Assembly: GCA_910586365.1 (NCBI GenBank)
Contig: CAJUGP010000007.1
Span: 4,237-68,236, forward strand
Length of the DNA stretch: 64,000 nucleotides
Origin: an uncultured Christensenella sp.
Lineage (GTDB): Bacteria; Bacillota; Clostridia; Christensenellales; Borkfalkiaceae
Reading direction: 5' to 3'
The notes under the pieces: generated by a model
What the model saw: only the letters and a program-made list of their open reading frames with translations
Told to the model about the DNA's origin: nothing
Database searches by the model: none
Translations under genes and position numbers: made by a program
In this document: in pieces, positions 32,441 through 41,895 of the stretch
How positions within the stretch are numbered: the first letter of the stretch is position 1
Layout: the number at the start of each line of letters is the position of its first letter

Positions 32441-33279
32441 CCGAAAATCACTTCGCATTGGCAGGGATATACGCTATCTTCGGTATAAATCAGCTCGCCG
32501 ATCTTATCGGCGACGATTTTGCCCGCGCGCGGATTTTTCACCGAATCGAGAGAACCGACGATATGCGCGTCCACCTCGGAATATTCAAACGCCAAATCGC
32601 ACCGCTCGGTTTTGCAGTTGATCAGCTTCAACCCCTTGCAGTAGCAAAGCGGCTGCGTGCCGATGATCGTGCAGTCGAGAAACGTTACGTTTTCCGAATA
32701 CCACCCCAAATATTCGCCTTTGACGACGCAGTTTTTCAGCGTGACGTTTTTCGCATGCCAAAACGCGTCTTTGGTATCGAGGCGGCAATCCTCCAACACA
32801 ACGTTCTGCGTATACTGAAAGGAATACTTCCCCGAAAATTGCGTGCCGCGCAGCGTCAGATCGGCGGACAGCAGAAAGGCATATTCGCTTTCGATCGCGC
32901 AGCGTTCGAGCAAAAGAGCGCCGCTCTTCCACCCGAATTCGGGCGAAACGATTTGCGTATCGCGTATTTGCACGTTATGGCATTCGCGCACTGCTTTGAT
33001 GCCGTGCAGCTTGCTTTGTTCGATCGAAACGTTATGCGTATACCACAGCGCGGCGCGGCAGTTTTCCGTCAGTTCGGCGCGGAGAAGCCGCACGTTATCG
33101 TCGTGCCAAAGCGGATAACGCAAATTGAGAAAACAATCCTCTAAAATCAGATTTTTACTTTCTTTGAGCGCCGACTCGCCGTCCTCTTCGCCGTCGAACG
33201 CGCAGCTTATGAAATGCAGTCCGTCCGATCCGTACAAATCGCGTTCGTGCGGAAAGCGTTCCCCTTGTATGATCTTCAT
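32437..33279 (-). CDS. DUF3737-family right-handed beta-helix protein
   Basis: 280 residues of short repeats spaced about 20 residues apart (LHFISCAFDG, LILEDCFLN, VRLLRAELTE, VSIEQSKLHG, VQIRDTQIV, LTLRGTQFSG, VVLEDCRLD, VTLKNCVVKG, VTFLDCTII, LKLINCKTE). This repeated hydrophobic ladder indicates a parallel beta helix. It matches my memory of the DUF3737 family of Firmicutes. Function unknown. No signal peptide. It is followed 15 bases upstream by the flavoprotein gene and is probably co-transcribed with it. Confidence 0.75.
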   Translation of the reverse strand: MKIIQGERFPHERDLYGSDGLHFISCAFDGEEDGESALKESKNLILEDCFLNLRYPLWHDDNVRLLRAELTENCRAALWYTHNVSIEQSKLHGIKAVRECHNVQIRDTQIVSPEFGWKSGALLLERCAIESEYAFLLSADLTLRGTQFSGKYSFQYTQNVVLEDCRLDTKDAFWHAKNVTLKNCVVKGEYLGWYSENVTFLDCTIIGTQPLCYCKGLKLINCKTERCDLAFEYSEVDAHIVGSLDSVKNPRAGKIVADKIGELIYTEDSVYPCQCEVIFG

Positions 33280-33294
33280 GCGTGTTTCCTTCGT

Positions 33295-33918
33295 TTAACG
33301 GATAAAATTCGTGCGCGCCGTTTTTTCGGGTTTGGGCGCGGCAATCCCCGCCTGTTTGCCCGCCTCGATACATTTGAGCATCCAAGCCATGTTGCGCCCT
33401 AAGTTGCGCATGGTCTGCATGCCTTCCTCGTCTTGCAGCACGTCCGAGGGCTGCGCGCCGTGCACCATGTTCCAATAAGTGGAAGAGATAACGGGCATGC
33501 CTACGATGGAAAGATGCTTTTGCAGATCGTCGAGCGAACACGTCGTGCCCCCTCTGCGCGCCGATACGACGACGGCGCCCGGTTTGAGCGCGAACGATTT
33601 GCTCGAAGAATAGAACATTCTGTCCATGGCGCAAAGCAGTCTGCCGCACGCATGCGCGTAATATACGGGCGAACCGAACACAAAGCCGTCGGCCTCCATC
33701 GCCTTTTCGCCCCACGCATTCACGACGTCGTTCCCGAACACGCAGCGGTGCGTCTGCTTGCACGATCCGCACGCGATGCAGTCCTGCACGGGCTGCGCGC
33801 CGATCCAGAGAATTTCCGTTTCGATCCCCTCTTCGCCCAAAACGCGCGCGACCTCGCTAAGCGCCGTGTACGTGCACCCCTTTTCGTGAATGCTGCCGTT
33901 AAACAATAAAACTTTCAT
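33295..33918 (-). CDS. Flavodoxin-fold NAD(P)H-dependent FMN reductase
   Basis: 207 residues. The flavodoxin-like start MKVLLFNGSIHEKGCT binds FMN phosphate. A small cysteine motif IACGSCKQTHRCVF near residue 50 resembles iron-sulfur flavoproteins. GFVFGSPVYYAHACGRLLCAMDR and PGAVVVSARRGGT are typical of this family. Likely reduces flavin or a small electrophile in the cytoplasm. AAGGAG precedes the ATG. First gene of a two-gene unit with DUF3737. Confidence 0.85.
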   Translation of the reverse strand: MKVLLFNGSIHEKGCTYTALSEVARVLGEEGIETEILWIGAQPVQDCIACGSCKQTHRCVFGNDVVNAWGEKAMEADGFVFGSPVYYAHACGRLLCAMDRMFYSSSKSFALKPGAVVVSARRGGTTCSLDDLQKHLSIVGMPVISSTYWNMVHGAQPSDVLQDEEGMQTMRNLGRNMAWMLKCIEAGKQAGIAAPKPEKTARTNFIR

Positions 33919-33959
33919 AATATGCTCCTTACGTTCTCCCGTTCTTGTTTCGCAGCTCT

Positions 33960-33988
33960 ATTATAACCGACCGCCGCAAAAAAAGCAA
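33960..33988 (-). promoter_or_regulatory. Promoter of the FMN reductase gene
   Basis: On the minus strand TTGCTT, 17-base spacer, TATAAT, 41 bases before the ATG. Confidence 0.7.
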
Positions 33989-34046
33989 CTACTTCTTTTT
34001 TATGGTCATCTATGTCAAAAAAGCATGGAGTTTTTCGATCCGTAAT

Positions 34047-34076
34047 TTGACAGCCGCCCCGTCGGTGTGTTATAAT
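34047..34076 (+). promoter_or_regulatory. Promoter of leuC
   Basis: TTGACA, 18-base spacer, TATAAT. The leader to the ATG is only about 20 bases, so there is no T-box here, in contrast to leuA. Confidence 0.85.
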
Positions 34077-34101
34077 AAACGCTAATTAAGGAGTTTACGG
34101 T

Positions 34102-35358
34102 ATGGGAATGACTCTTACGCAGAAAATACTTGCGGCGCACGCAGGACTTCAAACGGTGGAAGCGGGGCAGCTTATCGAAGCCGAACTCGATTTGGTGCTT
34201 GCCAACGACATCACCGCGCCCGTTGCGATCGCCGAACTCGAAAAAATCGGCGGGCATGTAAAACACTCCGATAAAATCGCGCTCGTGATGGATCACTTCG
34301 CGCCGAACAAAGATATCGCCTCGGCTTGTCAGGTGAAATGCACGCGCGATTTTGCCGCGCGGGAAAAGATAAACGCCTTTTTCGACGTGGGGCGCATGGG
34401 CATCGAGCACGCTCTTCTGCCCGAACAGGGGCTTGTCGGCGCGGGCGACTGCGTGATCGGCGCAGACAGCCACACCTGCACGTACGGCGCGCTCGGCGCG
34501 TTCTCGACGGGCGTCGGCTCGACCGACCTTGCCGCCGCCATGCTGACGGGAAAATGTTGGTTCAAAGTCCCCGCCGCCGTCAATTTTTCTCTAAAAGGAA
34601 CACTTCCCCCCTTCGTTACGGGCAAAGACCTGATTCTGCATATCATCGGTCAAATCGGCGTAGACGGCGCGCTCTACCGCTCCATGGAATTTTCGGGCGA
34701 AGGCGTGGCGGCACTGAGCATGGACGATCGGTTCACGGTTTGCAACATGGCGATCGAGGCGGGCGCGAAGAACGGCGTGTTCCCCGTAGACGAACAAACC
34801 CTTGCTTACATGAAAGACCGTTTCCGCCGCCCCGTGAAAATTTACGAGGCAGACGGCGACGCCGTTTACGAAAAAACGATCGAAATAAATCTTCACGCAT
34901 TGCAGCCCACGGTAGCCTTCCCCCACCTTCCCGAAAACGCAAAGACGGCATGGGAAGAGATCAAAATCGATCAAGTCGTGATCGGCTCGTGCACGAACGG
35001 ACGCCTTTCCGACTTGCGGCAGGCAGCCGAGATCTTACGGGGCAGGCATGTTGCGGACGGCGTACGCTGCATCGTCATTCCCGCCACGCAGCAGATTTAT
35101 CTGCAAGCGCTGCGCGAAGGACTGCTCGAAACGTTTATCAAGGCAGGCGCCGTCGTTTCCACCCCCACGTGCGGACCGTGTTTGGGCGGTCATATGGGGA
35201 TCCTTGCCGACGGCGAACGGTGCGTTTCCACCACCAACCGCAACTTCGTCGGGCGAATGGGACATATCACGAGCGAAATCTATCTTGCCTCGCCCTACAC
35301 GGCGGCGGCAAGCGCGGTCGCGGGCAGACTCGTCACCGCAAAGGAGATCCTGTCATGA
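34102..35358 (+). CDS. leuC: 3-isopropylmalate dehydratase large subunit
   Basis: 418 residues, the short form of the aconitase superfamily used in leucine synthesis in many anaerobes. AAGGAG is 8 bases before the ATG. Visible motifs are [31 protein letters not shown] (split in text as [10 protein letters not shown] and [11 protein letters not shown]), the cluster ligands in VIGSCTNGR and [10 protein letters not shown]. It binds a [4Fe-4S] cluster and, with LeuD, isomerises 2-isopropylmalate to 3-isopropylmalate. The stop overlaps the leuD start (ATGA). Confidence 0.93.
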   Translation: MGMTLTQKILAAHAGLQTVEAGQLIEAELDLVLANDITAPVAIAELEKIGGHVKHSDKIALVMDHFAPNKDIASACQVKCTRDFAAREKINAFFDVGRMGIEHALLPEQGLVGAGDCVIGADSHTCTYGALGAFSTGVGSTDLAAAMLTGKCWFKVPAAVNFSLKGTLPPFVTGKDLILHIIGQIGVDGALYRSMEFSGEGVAALSMDDRFTVCNMAIEAGAKNGVFPVDEQTLAYMKDRFRRPVKIYEADGDAVYEKTIEINLHALQPTVAFPHLPENAKTAWEEIKIDQVVIGSCTNGRLSDLRQAAEILRGRHVADGVRCIVIPATQQIYLQALREGLLETFIKAGAVVSTPTCGPCLGGHMGILADGERCVSTTNRNFVGRMGHITSEIYLASPYTAAASAVAGRLVTAKEILS

Positions 35359-35837
35359 CGGTGCAAGGACGCGTTCACAAATACGGCAGCGACGTCGATA
35401 CCGACGTTATCATTCCCGCACGTTATCTCAACACGGCGAGCGCCAAGGAGCTTGCCAAACACTGCATGGAAGATCTCGACCGAGATTTTATCAACAAAGT
35501 GCAAAAAGGCGATATCATGGTCGCGGAAGATAACTTCGGGTGCGGCTCGTCGCGCGAACATGCCCCCCTTGCGATCAAAACGAGCGGCGTTTCGCTCGTC
35601 ATTGCAAACTCGTTCGCGCGGATCTTCTACCGCAACGCCATCAACATCGGGCTGCCCATTTTGGAATGTCCCGAAGCGGTGAAAGATATTTCGGCGGGCG
35701 ACGTCGTTTCGTGCGATTTAGCGACGGGGATCATCACAAATCAAACGACGGGCAAAGCCTTTACCGCGCAGCCCTTTCCGCCCTTTATTCAGAAAATCAT
35801 CGACGCGGGCGGACTGTTGGCGTCGTTAAAGAAATAA
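35355..35837 (+). CDS. leuD: 3-isopropylmalate dehydratase small subunit
   Basis: 160 residues. Family motifs are [15 protein letters not shown] near the start, [14 protein letters not shown] in the middle, and [19 protein letters not shown] precedes the ATG by 7 bases within the end of leuC. Forms the swivelling-domain partner of LeuC. One base after its stop an ATG opens the frameshifted gene that leads on to leuB. Confidence 0.93.
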   Translation: MTVQGRVHKYGSDVDTDVIIPARYLNTASAKELAKHCMEDLDRDFINKVQKGDIMVAEDNFGCGSSREHAPLAIKTSGVSLVIANSFARIFYRNAINIGLPILECPEAVKDISAGDVVSCDLATGIITNQTTGKAFTAQPFPPFIQKIIDAGGLLASLKK

Positions 35838-35838
35838 C

Positions 35839-36260
35839 ATGATACGCAAGAACAAAAACGCCGAATCGATCGGCGTCGCCGTTGTGACCGCGAGCGCTTT
35901 GGCGGCGCTGTTCGTGCAGATTTTTTGGGATACCGAACACCCCGCCAATCGGAAAAACGGCTCGGCACGCTCGCGCCCGATAAAAAAGTCTTTTCCGTCA
36001 GTCTGTACGGCGAAATCGACCTTGATATGCTGCTGCATGCGCACACGCTCGACGCAAAGAAATCCGAACGGAGAAAAGCGGACGACGCCTTTCGGGGCGA
36101 AGTCAAAATCGATCTTAACAACCTGCACACCCTTCGCGGTAAAACGGTGATCGTAGATGAATATTTATTCGCGGCGATGCAGGCGCTCGAATTCTTCAAA
36201 CCGCTTTTCAAATACAATACCGTTGTTTCGTACAACGTTTTAGGCGAGGACATAGCATGA
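35839..36260 (+). pseudogene. Membrane-anchored protein gene between leuD and leuB, apparent frameshift
   Basis: Two overlapping frames make one protein-like product. The ATG at 35839 gives MIRKNKNAESIG, a hydrophobic segment (VAVVTASALAALFVQIFW) and DTEHP. Then the coding signal moves to the -1 frame with EKRLGTLAPDKKVFSVSLYG and continues to GEDIA, whose stop overlaps the leuB ATG (ATGA). The switch falls at a CCCC run near 35938-35942. One extra C would restore about 140 residues in one frame. It could be a sequencing error, a true pseudogene or a -1 slippage site. No family recognised. The tight spacing on both sides says it belongs to the leucine operon. Confidence 0.6.
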
Positions 36261-37333
36261 AAAAAACGATTGCAGTATTAGCGGGCGACGGGATCGGACC
36301 CGAAATCACGGACGGCGCGATCGCCGTATTGCAAGCCGTCGCGCAAAAATTCGGGCATGAATTTGCGTTTGAACACTACCCGATCGGCGGCTGCGCGATC
36401 GACCGCTGCGGCGTTCCCCTTCCGCCCGAAACGGTGGAAGGCTGCCTTGCTTCCGACAGCGTGCTGCTCGGCGCGGTGGGCGGTTACAAATGGGACGGCA
36501 TGGCGGGCGATACACGCCCCGAAGCAGGGCTTTTGGGCATTCGCAAAGCCATGGGACTTTATTCCAACATTCGCCCCGCACGGCTCTTCAAGCAGCTTGC
36601 AAGCGCTTCTCCGCTCAAAGAAAGTCTTGTGCAAAACGGCATCGAGATCATCGTCGTGCGCGAACTGACGGGCGGCATCTATTTCGGCGAACGCGGCAGT
36701 TACGACGACAGCGAGAACGGCGCGACGGCGTGGGATACCGAAAAATATTCGGTTCGGGAAATCGAACGGATCACGGAAATCGCCTGCCGCCTTGCCGCGA
36801 AGCGCTCGAAAAAGATCGTTTCGGTCGATAAAGCGAACGTGCTTGAAAGCTCGCGCCTGTGGCGCAAAACCGTACATGCCTACGCCGAACGGCATTATCC
36901 CGAAATCGCCGTGGAAGATATGCTTGTCGATAACTGCGCCATGCAGATCGTAAAAAACCCCGCGCAGTTTGACGTGCTTCTGACCTCGAACATGTTCGGC
37001 GATATCCTTTCCGACGAAGCGGCGCAGGTAACGGGCTCGATCGGCATGCTTGCGTCCTCTTCCTTAGGCGAAGGCACGCGCGGTTTATACGAACCCATTC
37101 ACGGCAGCGCGCCCGACATTGCGGGGCGCGACCTTGCCAACCCCGTGGCGACCATTCTTTCGTGCGCCATGATGCTGCGCGATTCCTTCGGCTTATATGA
37201 AGAATGCGCCGCCGTGGAACGCGCCGTCGAGCGCGTGCTCGAAGAGGGTTACCGCACGGCGGATATCTTTGCGGAAGGCATGAAAAAAATCGGCTGCCGC
37301 GAAATGGCGCGCCTGATCGCCGAATGCGTTTGA
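36257..37333 (+). CDS. leuB: 3-isopropylmalate dehydrogenase
   Basis: 358 residues. Motifs: [10 protein letters not shown] at the N-terminus, ELTGGIYFG with the substrate-binding region, [14 protein letters not shown], the metal-binding [18 protein letters not shown] and the NAD-binding [15 protein letters not shown]. It oxidises and decarboxylates 3-isopropylmalate to 2-oxoisocaproate. Coupled to the preceding gene by a 4-base overlap. Followed by a repeat-rich intergenic region rather than a clear terminator. Confidence 0.95.
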   Translation: MKKTIAVLAGDGIGPEITDGAIAVLQAVAQKFGHEFAFEHYPIGGCAIDRCGVPLPPETVEGCLASDSVLLGAVGGYKWDGMAGDTRPEAGLLGIRKAMGLYSNIRPARLFKQLASASPLKESLVQNGIEIIVVRELTGGIYFGERGSYDDSENGATAWDTEKYSVREIERITEIACRLAAKRSKKIVSVDKANVLESSRLWRKTVHAYAERHYPEIAVEDMLVDNCAMQIVKNPAQFDVLLTSNMFGDILSDEAAQVTGSIGMLASSSLGEGTRGLYEPIHGSAPDIAGRDLANPVATILSCAMMLRDSFGLYEECAAVERAVERVLEEGYRTADIFAEGMKKIGCREMARLIAECV

Positions 37334-37350
37334 TCCGCGTTCGACCCTTC

Positions 37351-37530
37351 CGCCCGTCAGCCTACATTCCCTGTCCGTCAGCCTGCATTCCCCGCCTGTC
37401 ATTCTGAGCACAGCCGAAGAATCTCGCGTATCCCGCCTGTCATTCTGAGCGTAGCCGAAGAATCCCCTTTTCAATACTAAACCAAGATATTTCGACTCCA
37501 CTTCGTTCCGCTCAATATGACAAGTTTCAT
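37351..37530. repeat. Intergenic repeat array between leuB and yggS
   Basis: Two degenerate 21-base units built on CCGTCAGCCT-CATTCC (37353-37391), then two 33-base copies built on GCCTGTCATTCTGAGC and AGCCGAAGAATC (37391-37423 and 37432-37464, period 41), and an inverted relative (TTCGACTCCACTTCGTTCCG ... ATATGACAA, 37485-37524). Related sequences occur at 43850-43990, 54740-54950 and 63910-63990. Confidence 0.75.
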
Positions 37531-37558
37531 TCGTTCTACCCGACAACTCAAAAAAATT

Positions 37559-38245
37559 ATGATCGAACAAAACGTACAGAATATTCTCAAAGAACTGCAA
37601 AACGGCAATGCCTTCGGCGAACGCATCACGCTCGTAGCGGCGACCAAAACGCGCTCGGCGGAAGAGATCAACCGCGCGATCCGAGCGGGCATTTTAGACG
37701 TGGGCGAAAACCGCGTGCAGGAGTTTTGCGAAAAATTCGACGCCGTGCAAGGCGGAAACCGCCACTTTATCGGGCATTTGCAAACCAATAAAGTAAAATA
37801 TCTGATCGGTAAAACGTATTTGTATCACTCCGTCGACCGCGACGAACTTGCCGAAGAGCTTTCAAAACGTTCTCAAAAAGCAGGCGTCGTTTCGGATATT
37901 CTCATTCAGATCAATATCGGCGACGAAGAAAGCAAGGGCGGTTATCCGCTTGCGGAAGGGTTTGCGGTTTACAAACGGCTTTTAGCAAAAACAGGCTTGC
38001 GCGTGCGCGGATTTATGGCGATGCTGCCCCGCTCCGACGACGGTGCGTATTTGGGAACGCTGTGCGATCAGATGCGCGCGCTGTTTGAAAAAGCGCGCGA
38101 ACAAGACGAAAATATCGCATATCTTTCGATGGGCATGAGCGGCGATTATAAGCTCTGCCTTGCGCACGGTGCGAACATGGTGCGCCTCGGCACGGCGGTG
38201 TTCGGCGAACGCGCTGCGGTTTACTTTTCCCCAAACCGCGCATAA
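37559..38245 (+). CDS. yggS: YggS/PLPBP-family pyridoxal phosphate homeostasis protein
   Basis: 228 residues from the ATG at 37559, which gives the normal family length; an ATG at 37517 lies inside the repeat element. No strong ribosome site is seen. Motifs: LVAATKTR with the PLP lysine, GILDVGENRVQEF, HFIGHLQTNKVKYL, ILIQINIGDEESKGG and the C-terminal YLSMGMSGDYKLCLAHGANMVRLG. It binds PLP without catalysing a reaction and balances vitamin B6 and amino acid pools. The phospholipase-like gene follows after 7 bases. Confidence 0.9.
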   Translation: MIEQNVQNILKELQNGNAFGERITLVAATKTRSAEEINRAIRAGILDVGENRVQEFCEKFDAVQGGNRHFIGHLQTNKVKYLIGKTYLYHSVDRDELAEELSKRSQKAGVVSDILIQINIGDEESKGGYPLAEGFAVYKRLLAKTGLRVRGFMAMLPRSDDGAYLGTLCDQMRALFEKAREQDENIAYLSMGMSGDYKLCLAHGANMVRLGTAVFGERAAVYFSPNRA

Positions 38246-38252
38246 TAACGTT

Positions 38253-39134
38253 ATGCCGAACGCGATCACCCATTTCCTTATTGCACAAGACGCCGCGCAG
38301 CGTCTGCCCCGCTCCTATGCGGACATGCCTTCCGCCGCGCCCGATTACTACTTTATCGGTTCGCAAGGCGGCGACCCGCTCTTTTTTTACAAGCCGCTTT
38401 CCAAAAAAGAACCCAACTTCGGAAAATTCGTACACCGTTACCGCATATACGAATTTTTTTGCGCCATGCGCGATCATCTTACCACGCTTACGGGCGTCGA
38501 GCTGGAAAAAGCGCGCGCCTATTGCCTCGGCTACGTGACGCATTACAGCACGGACGTATGCTTTCATCCGTTCGTCTATAATATGATTGCGCCGATCAAA
38601 TCCAAAAAAAGCGTGCATTATCAAATCGAAAACGATTGGGACGTTTATTTTCTGCGCTCGCGCACGGGGCACGAAGCCGAACATTACGCCTTCCCCTTTT
38701 CGCCGCGCAAGCTGATCGAGGACGGCGTGCTGTTCCGCATGTATTCGGCGATCGCCCGCGCGCTCGACAGACGGGAACTGAGCGAAAAAGCCCTTTCCCG
38801 CGCCTGGAAGAATTACGGGCATTACCTCGGCTTTTTTCACGGCAGCTGCTATAAAAAATCGGCGCGGCTGAATAAGCTCGGCAACGGCTTCAAAAAATTG
38901 GCGCGCATGTATCCGCGGAAAAACCCCGCCCGAAACGTTCTCGAAAGCGAAGATTTTTTACGGTTAAGCGAAGGACGCGGCGCGAATGCCGACGAGCTTT
39001 TCGAGCGAGCCGTTTCCGACAGTGCGCGCCGCATGATCCTTTTTCTCGCCGCGCTCGACGGCGCGCCCCTTCCCGAAGAAGAATTCAATTTCCATCTGCT
39101 AACGGGCAAAAATGCCGAACAGCTCCCGACCTAA
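38253..39134 (+). CDS. Zinc-dependent phospholipase C-like domain protein
   Basis: 293 residues. The start MPNAITHFLIAQ, then GSQGGDPLFF, YCLGYVTHYSTDVCFHPFV and YGHYLGFFHGS are features of the zinc-dependent phospholipase C-like family of Firmicutes. Its histidines and aspartates would bind metals. There is no signal peptide, so a cytosolic hydrolase is more likely than a toxin. True substrate unknown. The gene ends in a shared terminator with the convergent queH. Confidence 0.8.
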   Translation: MPNAITHFLIAQDAAQRLPRSYADMPSAAPDYYFIGSQGGDPLFFYKPLSKKEPNFGKFVHRYRIYEFFCAMRDHLTTLTGVELEKARAYCLGYVTHYSTDVCFHPFVYNMIAPIKSKKSVHYQIENDWDVYFLRSRTGHEAEHYAFPFSPRKLIEDGVLFRMYSAIARALDRRELSEKALSRAWKNYGHYLGFFHGSCYKKSARLNKLGNGFKKLARMYPRKNPARNVLESEDFLRLSEGRGANADELFERAVSDSARRMILFLAALDGAPLPEEEFNFHLLTGKNAEQLPT

Positions 39135-39164
39135 AAAAATCACCCTTGATCGGGTGATTTTTTT
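39133..39164. terminator. Perfect bidirectional terminator shared by convergent genes
   Basis: AAAAAAATCACCC paired with GGGTGATTTTTTT around a 6-base loop. It overlaps the stop of the phospholipase-like gene on the plus strand and the last codons and stop of queH on the minus strand. Confidence 0.93.
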
Positions 39165-39742
39165 GAAAATTCGCAGCCGCAATAATTCTGACGGTAAAGG
39201 TTGTACTGTTTGGAAAGCGTGACCGACCGAAGATAGCCGCCGCGTTTTTTGAAGTCGGCGGGCAGATACGAAACGCCGTATTCTTCCTGCAAGGCAAAGC
39301 CGATTTCGTTGATGAGCCGCGCGTTCTTTAACGGCGAAACGGTCAGCGTGGTGGAAAAATAATCGTATCCGCGCGCCTTTGCTTCGCTTGCCGTCCGCGC
39401 AAGCCTTAGCTTAAAACACACCGCGCACCGCGCGCCGCCCTCTTTTTCGCCCTCCAATCCGCACACGGCGCGTAAAAATTCGCCGTGATCGTACCCGCAG
39501 TCGAAATAATCGGCGTACCCCGTTTCGCGCAGCAGCCTGATCTGTTCGTTTTTGCGCTTTTCGTATTCCTCTGCGCCGTCGAGATTGGGATTATAATAAA
39601 AAACGCTCGTCCGTATCTTCGCGCTCACCTCTTCGAGACAAGCCGTCGAACAGGGCGCGCAGCAGCTGTGCAAAAGCAATTTCTTCCCCTGCGCGTTTTC
39701 GAGCATTTCAAGCATTCGTTTATCGTAATTGACTGCGTTCAC
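39140..39742 (-). CDS. queH: Epoxyqueuosine reductase QueH
   Basis: 200 residues, with a GTG start at 39742 that overlaps the pdxT stop (GTGA); AGGA lies upstream. Motifs: LLLHSCCAPCSTACL (vicinal cysteines), YNPNLDGAEEYEKRK, YDHGEFLRAVCGLEGEKEGG, ARCAVCFKLRLARTA and late NYCGCEF. QueH reduces epoxyqueuosine to queuosine in tRNA wobble position 34, using an iron-sulfur cluster and a second metal. Its placement after pdxST is a convenience operon with no obvious functional link. Confidence 0.93.
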   Translation of the reverse strand: MNAVNYDKRMLEMLENAQGKKLLLHSCCAPCSTACLEEVSAKIRTSVFYYNPNLDGAEEYEKRKNEQIRLLRETGYADYFDCGYDHGEFLRAVCGLEGEKEGGARCAVCFKLRLARTASEAKARGYDYFSTTLTVSPLKNARLINEIGFALQEEYGVSYLPADFKKRGGYLRSVTLSKQYNLYRQNYCGCEFSKKSPDQG

Positions 39743-40317
39743 GTCCTATCTGCTCCGCGGATCATGCCGCAAAAATATTCGTGAATCCGCAGATCGGAAG
39801 TCAGTTCGGGGTGGAACGCCGTGGCAAGCATGTTCTCCTGCCGCGCCGCGACGATTTTGCCCTCATGCTCGGCGAGCACTTCCACATGTTCGCCCGCGCT
39901 CTCGATATAGGGCGCGCGGATAAACACGGCGGGATATGCGCCGATATGCGCCGTATCAAGCTCGGCGCGGAAGGAGCCGAGCTGCCTTCCGTAGGCGTTG
40001 CGCCTGACCGATACGTTCATCGCCGCCAGCCAAACGTTTTCGTCGTTCGTCAGTTTTTTTGCAAGCAAAATCAGCCCCGCGCACGTGCCGAACACGGGCA
40101 TGCCCCCGCCGATCGCCTCTCGCAAAGGCAAGAACAGCCCCTCGTCTTTGAGGAGCTTGCCCTGCACGGTCGATTCTCCGCCGGGAAGAATGACGCCGTC
40201 TAACTTGTCGGTAAAATGCGCTCTTCTGCGGATTTCAACCGTTTCGACGCCTAATTTTTCGAGCGCCTGCCTGTGTTCGAGGAACGCGCCCTGCAATGCA
40301 AAAATTCCGATTTTCAT
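39739..40317 (-). CDS. pdxT: Pyridoxal 5'-phosphate synthase glutaminase subunit
   Basis: 192 residues. Class I glutamine amidotransferase with GVILPGGESTVQGKLL, the nucleophile in VFGTCAGLILLA and the C-terminal AFHPELTSDLRIHEYF carrying the His-Glu of the triad. It releases ammonia from glutamine and channels it to PdxS. The ATG lies 8 bases after the pdxS stop. Confidence 0.95.
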   Translation of the reverse strand: MKIGIFALQGAFLEHRQALEKLGVETVEIRRRAHFTDKLDGVILPGGESTVQGKLLKDEGLFLPLREAIGGGMPVFGTCAGLILLAKKLTNDENVWLAAMNVSVRRNAYGRQLGSFRAELDTAHIGAYPAVFIRAPYIESAGEHVEVLAEHEGKIVAARQENMLATAFHPELTSDLRIHEYFCGMIRGADRT

Positions 40318-40325
40318 AAAAGGAG

Positions 40326-41201
40326 TTACTTTCCTCTTTCTTCCATGATCAGTTTGATTTCGTTTTCGTTGATGCCGACCATCGCCTCGCCCAAATCCTC
40401 CGAAAGCTCGGCAAGAATTTTGGGGTCGTTATAATTCGTGACCGCCTGCACGATCGCGCGCGCGCGTTTTGCGGGATTGCCCGATTTGAAAATACCGCTG
40501 CCGACGAACACGCCTTCCGCGCCGAGCTGCATCATAAGCGCGGCGTCCGCAGGAGTCGCAACGCCGCCCGCGGCAAAGTTCACGACGGGCAGTTTGCCGT
40601 TCTCGTGCACGTATACGACAAGCTCGTAGGGAACCTGCAAGGTTTTCGCCTCTTCGTAAAGCTCGTCCGCGCGCATGGAAACGATTTTCTTGATCTGGCT
40701 TTGCATCATGCGCATATGGCGCACCGCCTGCACCACGTCGCCCGTGCCCGGTTCGCCCTTGGTGCGGATCATCGCCGCTCCTTCCGCAATACGGCGCAAA
40801 GCCTCGCCCAAATCGCGCGCGCCGCACACAAAGGGAACGGAAAACGCGTTTTTGTCGATATGGTATTTATCGTCGGCGGGAGAGAGAACCTCGCTCTCGT
40901 CGATATAATCGATTTCGATCGCCTGCAAGATCTGCGCCTCGGCGATATGCCCGATACGGCACTTCGCCATGACGGGAATGGATACCGCCTGCTGAATGCC
41001 CTTGATCATTTTGGGATCGGACATGCGCGAAACGCCGCCCGCCGCGCGGATATCGGCGGGGATACGCTCCAACGCCATCACGGCGCACGCGCCCGCTTCC
41101 TGCGCGATACGCGCCTGTTCGGGCGTGGTAACGTCCATAATCACGCCGCCCTTTAACATTTGCGCCAAATTCTTATTGAGTTCAAACCGTTCGTTCGCCA
41201 T
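40326..41201 (-). CDS. pdxS: Pyridoxal 5'-phosphate synthase subunit PdxS
   Basis: 291 residues, full length. Motifs: [40 protein letters not shown], the catalytic lysine in [54 protein letters not shown] and [16 protein letters not shown]. It builds vitamin B6 from ribose 5-phosphate, glyceraldehyde 3-phosphate and ammonia. First gene of pdxS-pdxT-queH. Confidence 0.97.
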   Translation of the reverse strand: MANERFELNKNLAQMLKGGVIMDVTTPEQARIAQEAGACAVMALERIPADIRAAGGVSRMSDPKMIKGIQQAVSIPVMAKCRIGHIAEAQILQAIEIDYIDESEVLSPADDKYHIDKNAFSVPFVCGARDLGEALRRIAEGAAMIRTKGEPGTGDVVQAVRHMRMMQSQIKKIVSMRADELYEEAKTLQVPYELVVYVHENGKLPVVNFAAGGVATPADAALMMQLGAEGVFVGSGIFKSGNPAKRARAIVQAVTNYNDPKILAELSEDLGEAMVGINENEIKLIMEERGK

Positions 41202-41235
41202 AAAAGAAACTTCCTCTGTCTTGATTTCTCATTTT

Positions 41236-41264
41236 ATTATAGCACGGCGTTCGCGTTTCGTCAA
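41236..41264 (-). promoter_or_regulatory. Promoter of pdxS
   Basis: On the minus strand TTGACG, 17-base spacer, TATAAT, 34 bases before the ATG. Confidence 0.8.
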
Positions 41265-41284
41265 TCGAATTGCGCCCGTCCCTC

Positions 41285-41313
41285 TTGACGCAGCGCATTT
41301 TTTATAGTAAAAT
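41285..41313 (+). promoter_or_regulatory. Promoter of the ECF sigma factor operon
   Basis: TTGACG, 17-base spacer, TAAAAT. The leader to the ATG at 41395 is about 75 bases. Confidence 0.65.
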
Positions 41314-41394
41314 CGGCTTAACGGAAAATTTTCAGAAAACAAGTGAGTAAAACGTCTTGCTCGTTCGTTTTATAAGCGAGAGGGGTGGAAAATA

Positions 41395-41895
41395 ATGGGA
41401 GAAAGACATCGGATCGAACGGCTTGTTACGCGTTACGGCGACGCGCTTGTGCGCTTCGCCTATTGCCGCACGGGAAATTCCGCCGAAGCGGAAGACATTG
41501 CCGAAGACGCGTTCGTCGCGCTCTTTCTCAAAAACAAAACGTTTGAAAACGAAGCGCAGGAAAAAGCGTATCTTTTCAAAACGGCTGCAAACAAATGCTG
41601 CGATTATAACCGCAAAAAAAAGCGCGCTCCCGTCCCCCTCTCCGATCTCGAGAACGTGCTTTGCTTTGACGGCGCGGCGCAAGCCGAAACCAGGTGCGAT
41701 AACGACACGCTTTACCGCTGCATGCAAACCCTCCCCGCGCAATACGCGCAAACGCTCTGCTTGCACTATTTCGAGGGATACTCCCCCGACGAGATCGCAA
41801 TGATTTTGCGTAAAAACAAAAAAAGCGTTTACAATCTGCTTGCGCGCGCCAAATCCGCCCTTTCCGATTTATTAAACAAGGAGAACTTTTCATGA
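41395..41895 (+). CDS. ECF-type RNA polymerase sigma factor
   Basis: 166 residues. Region 2: LVTRYGDALVRFAYCRTGNSAEAEDIAEDAFVALF. Region 4: LPAQYAQTLCLHYFEGYSPDEIAMILRKNKKSVYNLLARAKSAL. GAGGGGTGG precedes the ATG. The stop overlaps the start of the next gene (ATGA), the standard layout for a sigma factor and its anti-sigma factor. Directs transcription in response to an envelope signal. Confidence 0.9.
   Translation: MGERHRIERLVTRYGDALVRFAYCRTGNSAEAEDIAEDAFVALFLKNKTFENEAQEKAYLFKTAANKCCDYNRKKKRAPVPLSDLENVLCFDGAAQAETRCDNDTLYRCMQTLPAQYAQTLCLHYFEGYSPDEIAMILRKNKKSVYNLLARAKSALSDLLNKENFS

Noticed and set aside
34326..35354. Upstream extension of the leuD frame inside leuC
   Set aside because: The translation is Arg-rich and not protein-like; leuD clearly starts at 35355 after a ribosome site.
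41325..41360. ECF-type autoregulatory promoter before the sigma gene (AAAAC then CGTC)
   Set aside because: Spacing of the two motifs is not the usual 16-17 bases; evidence too thin.
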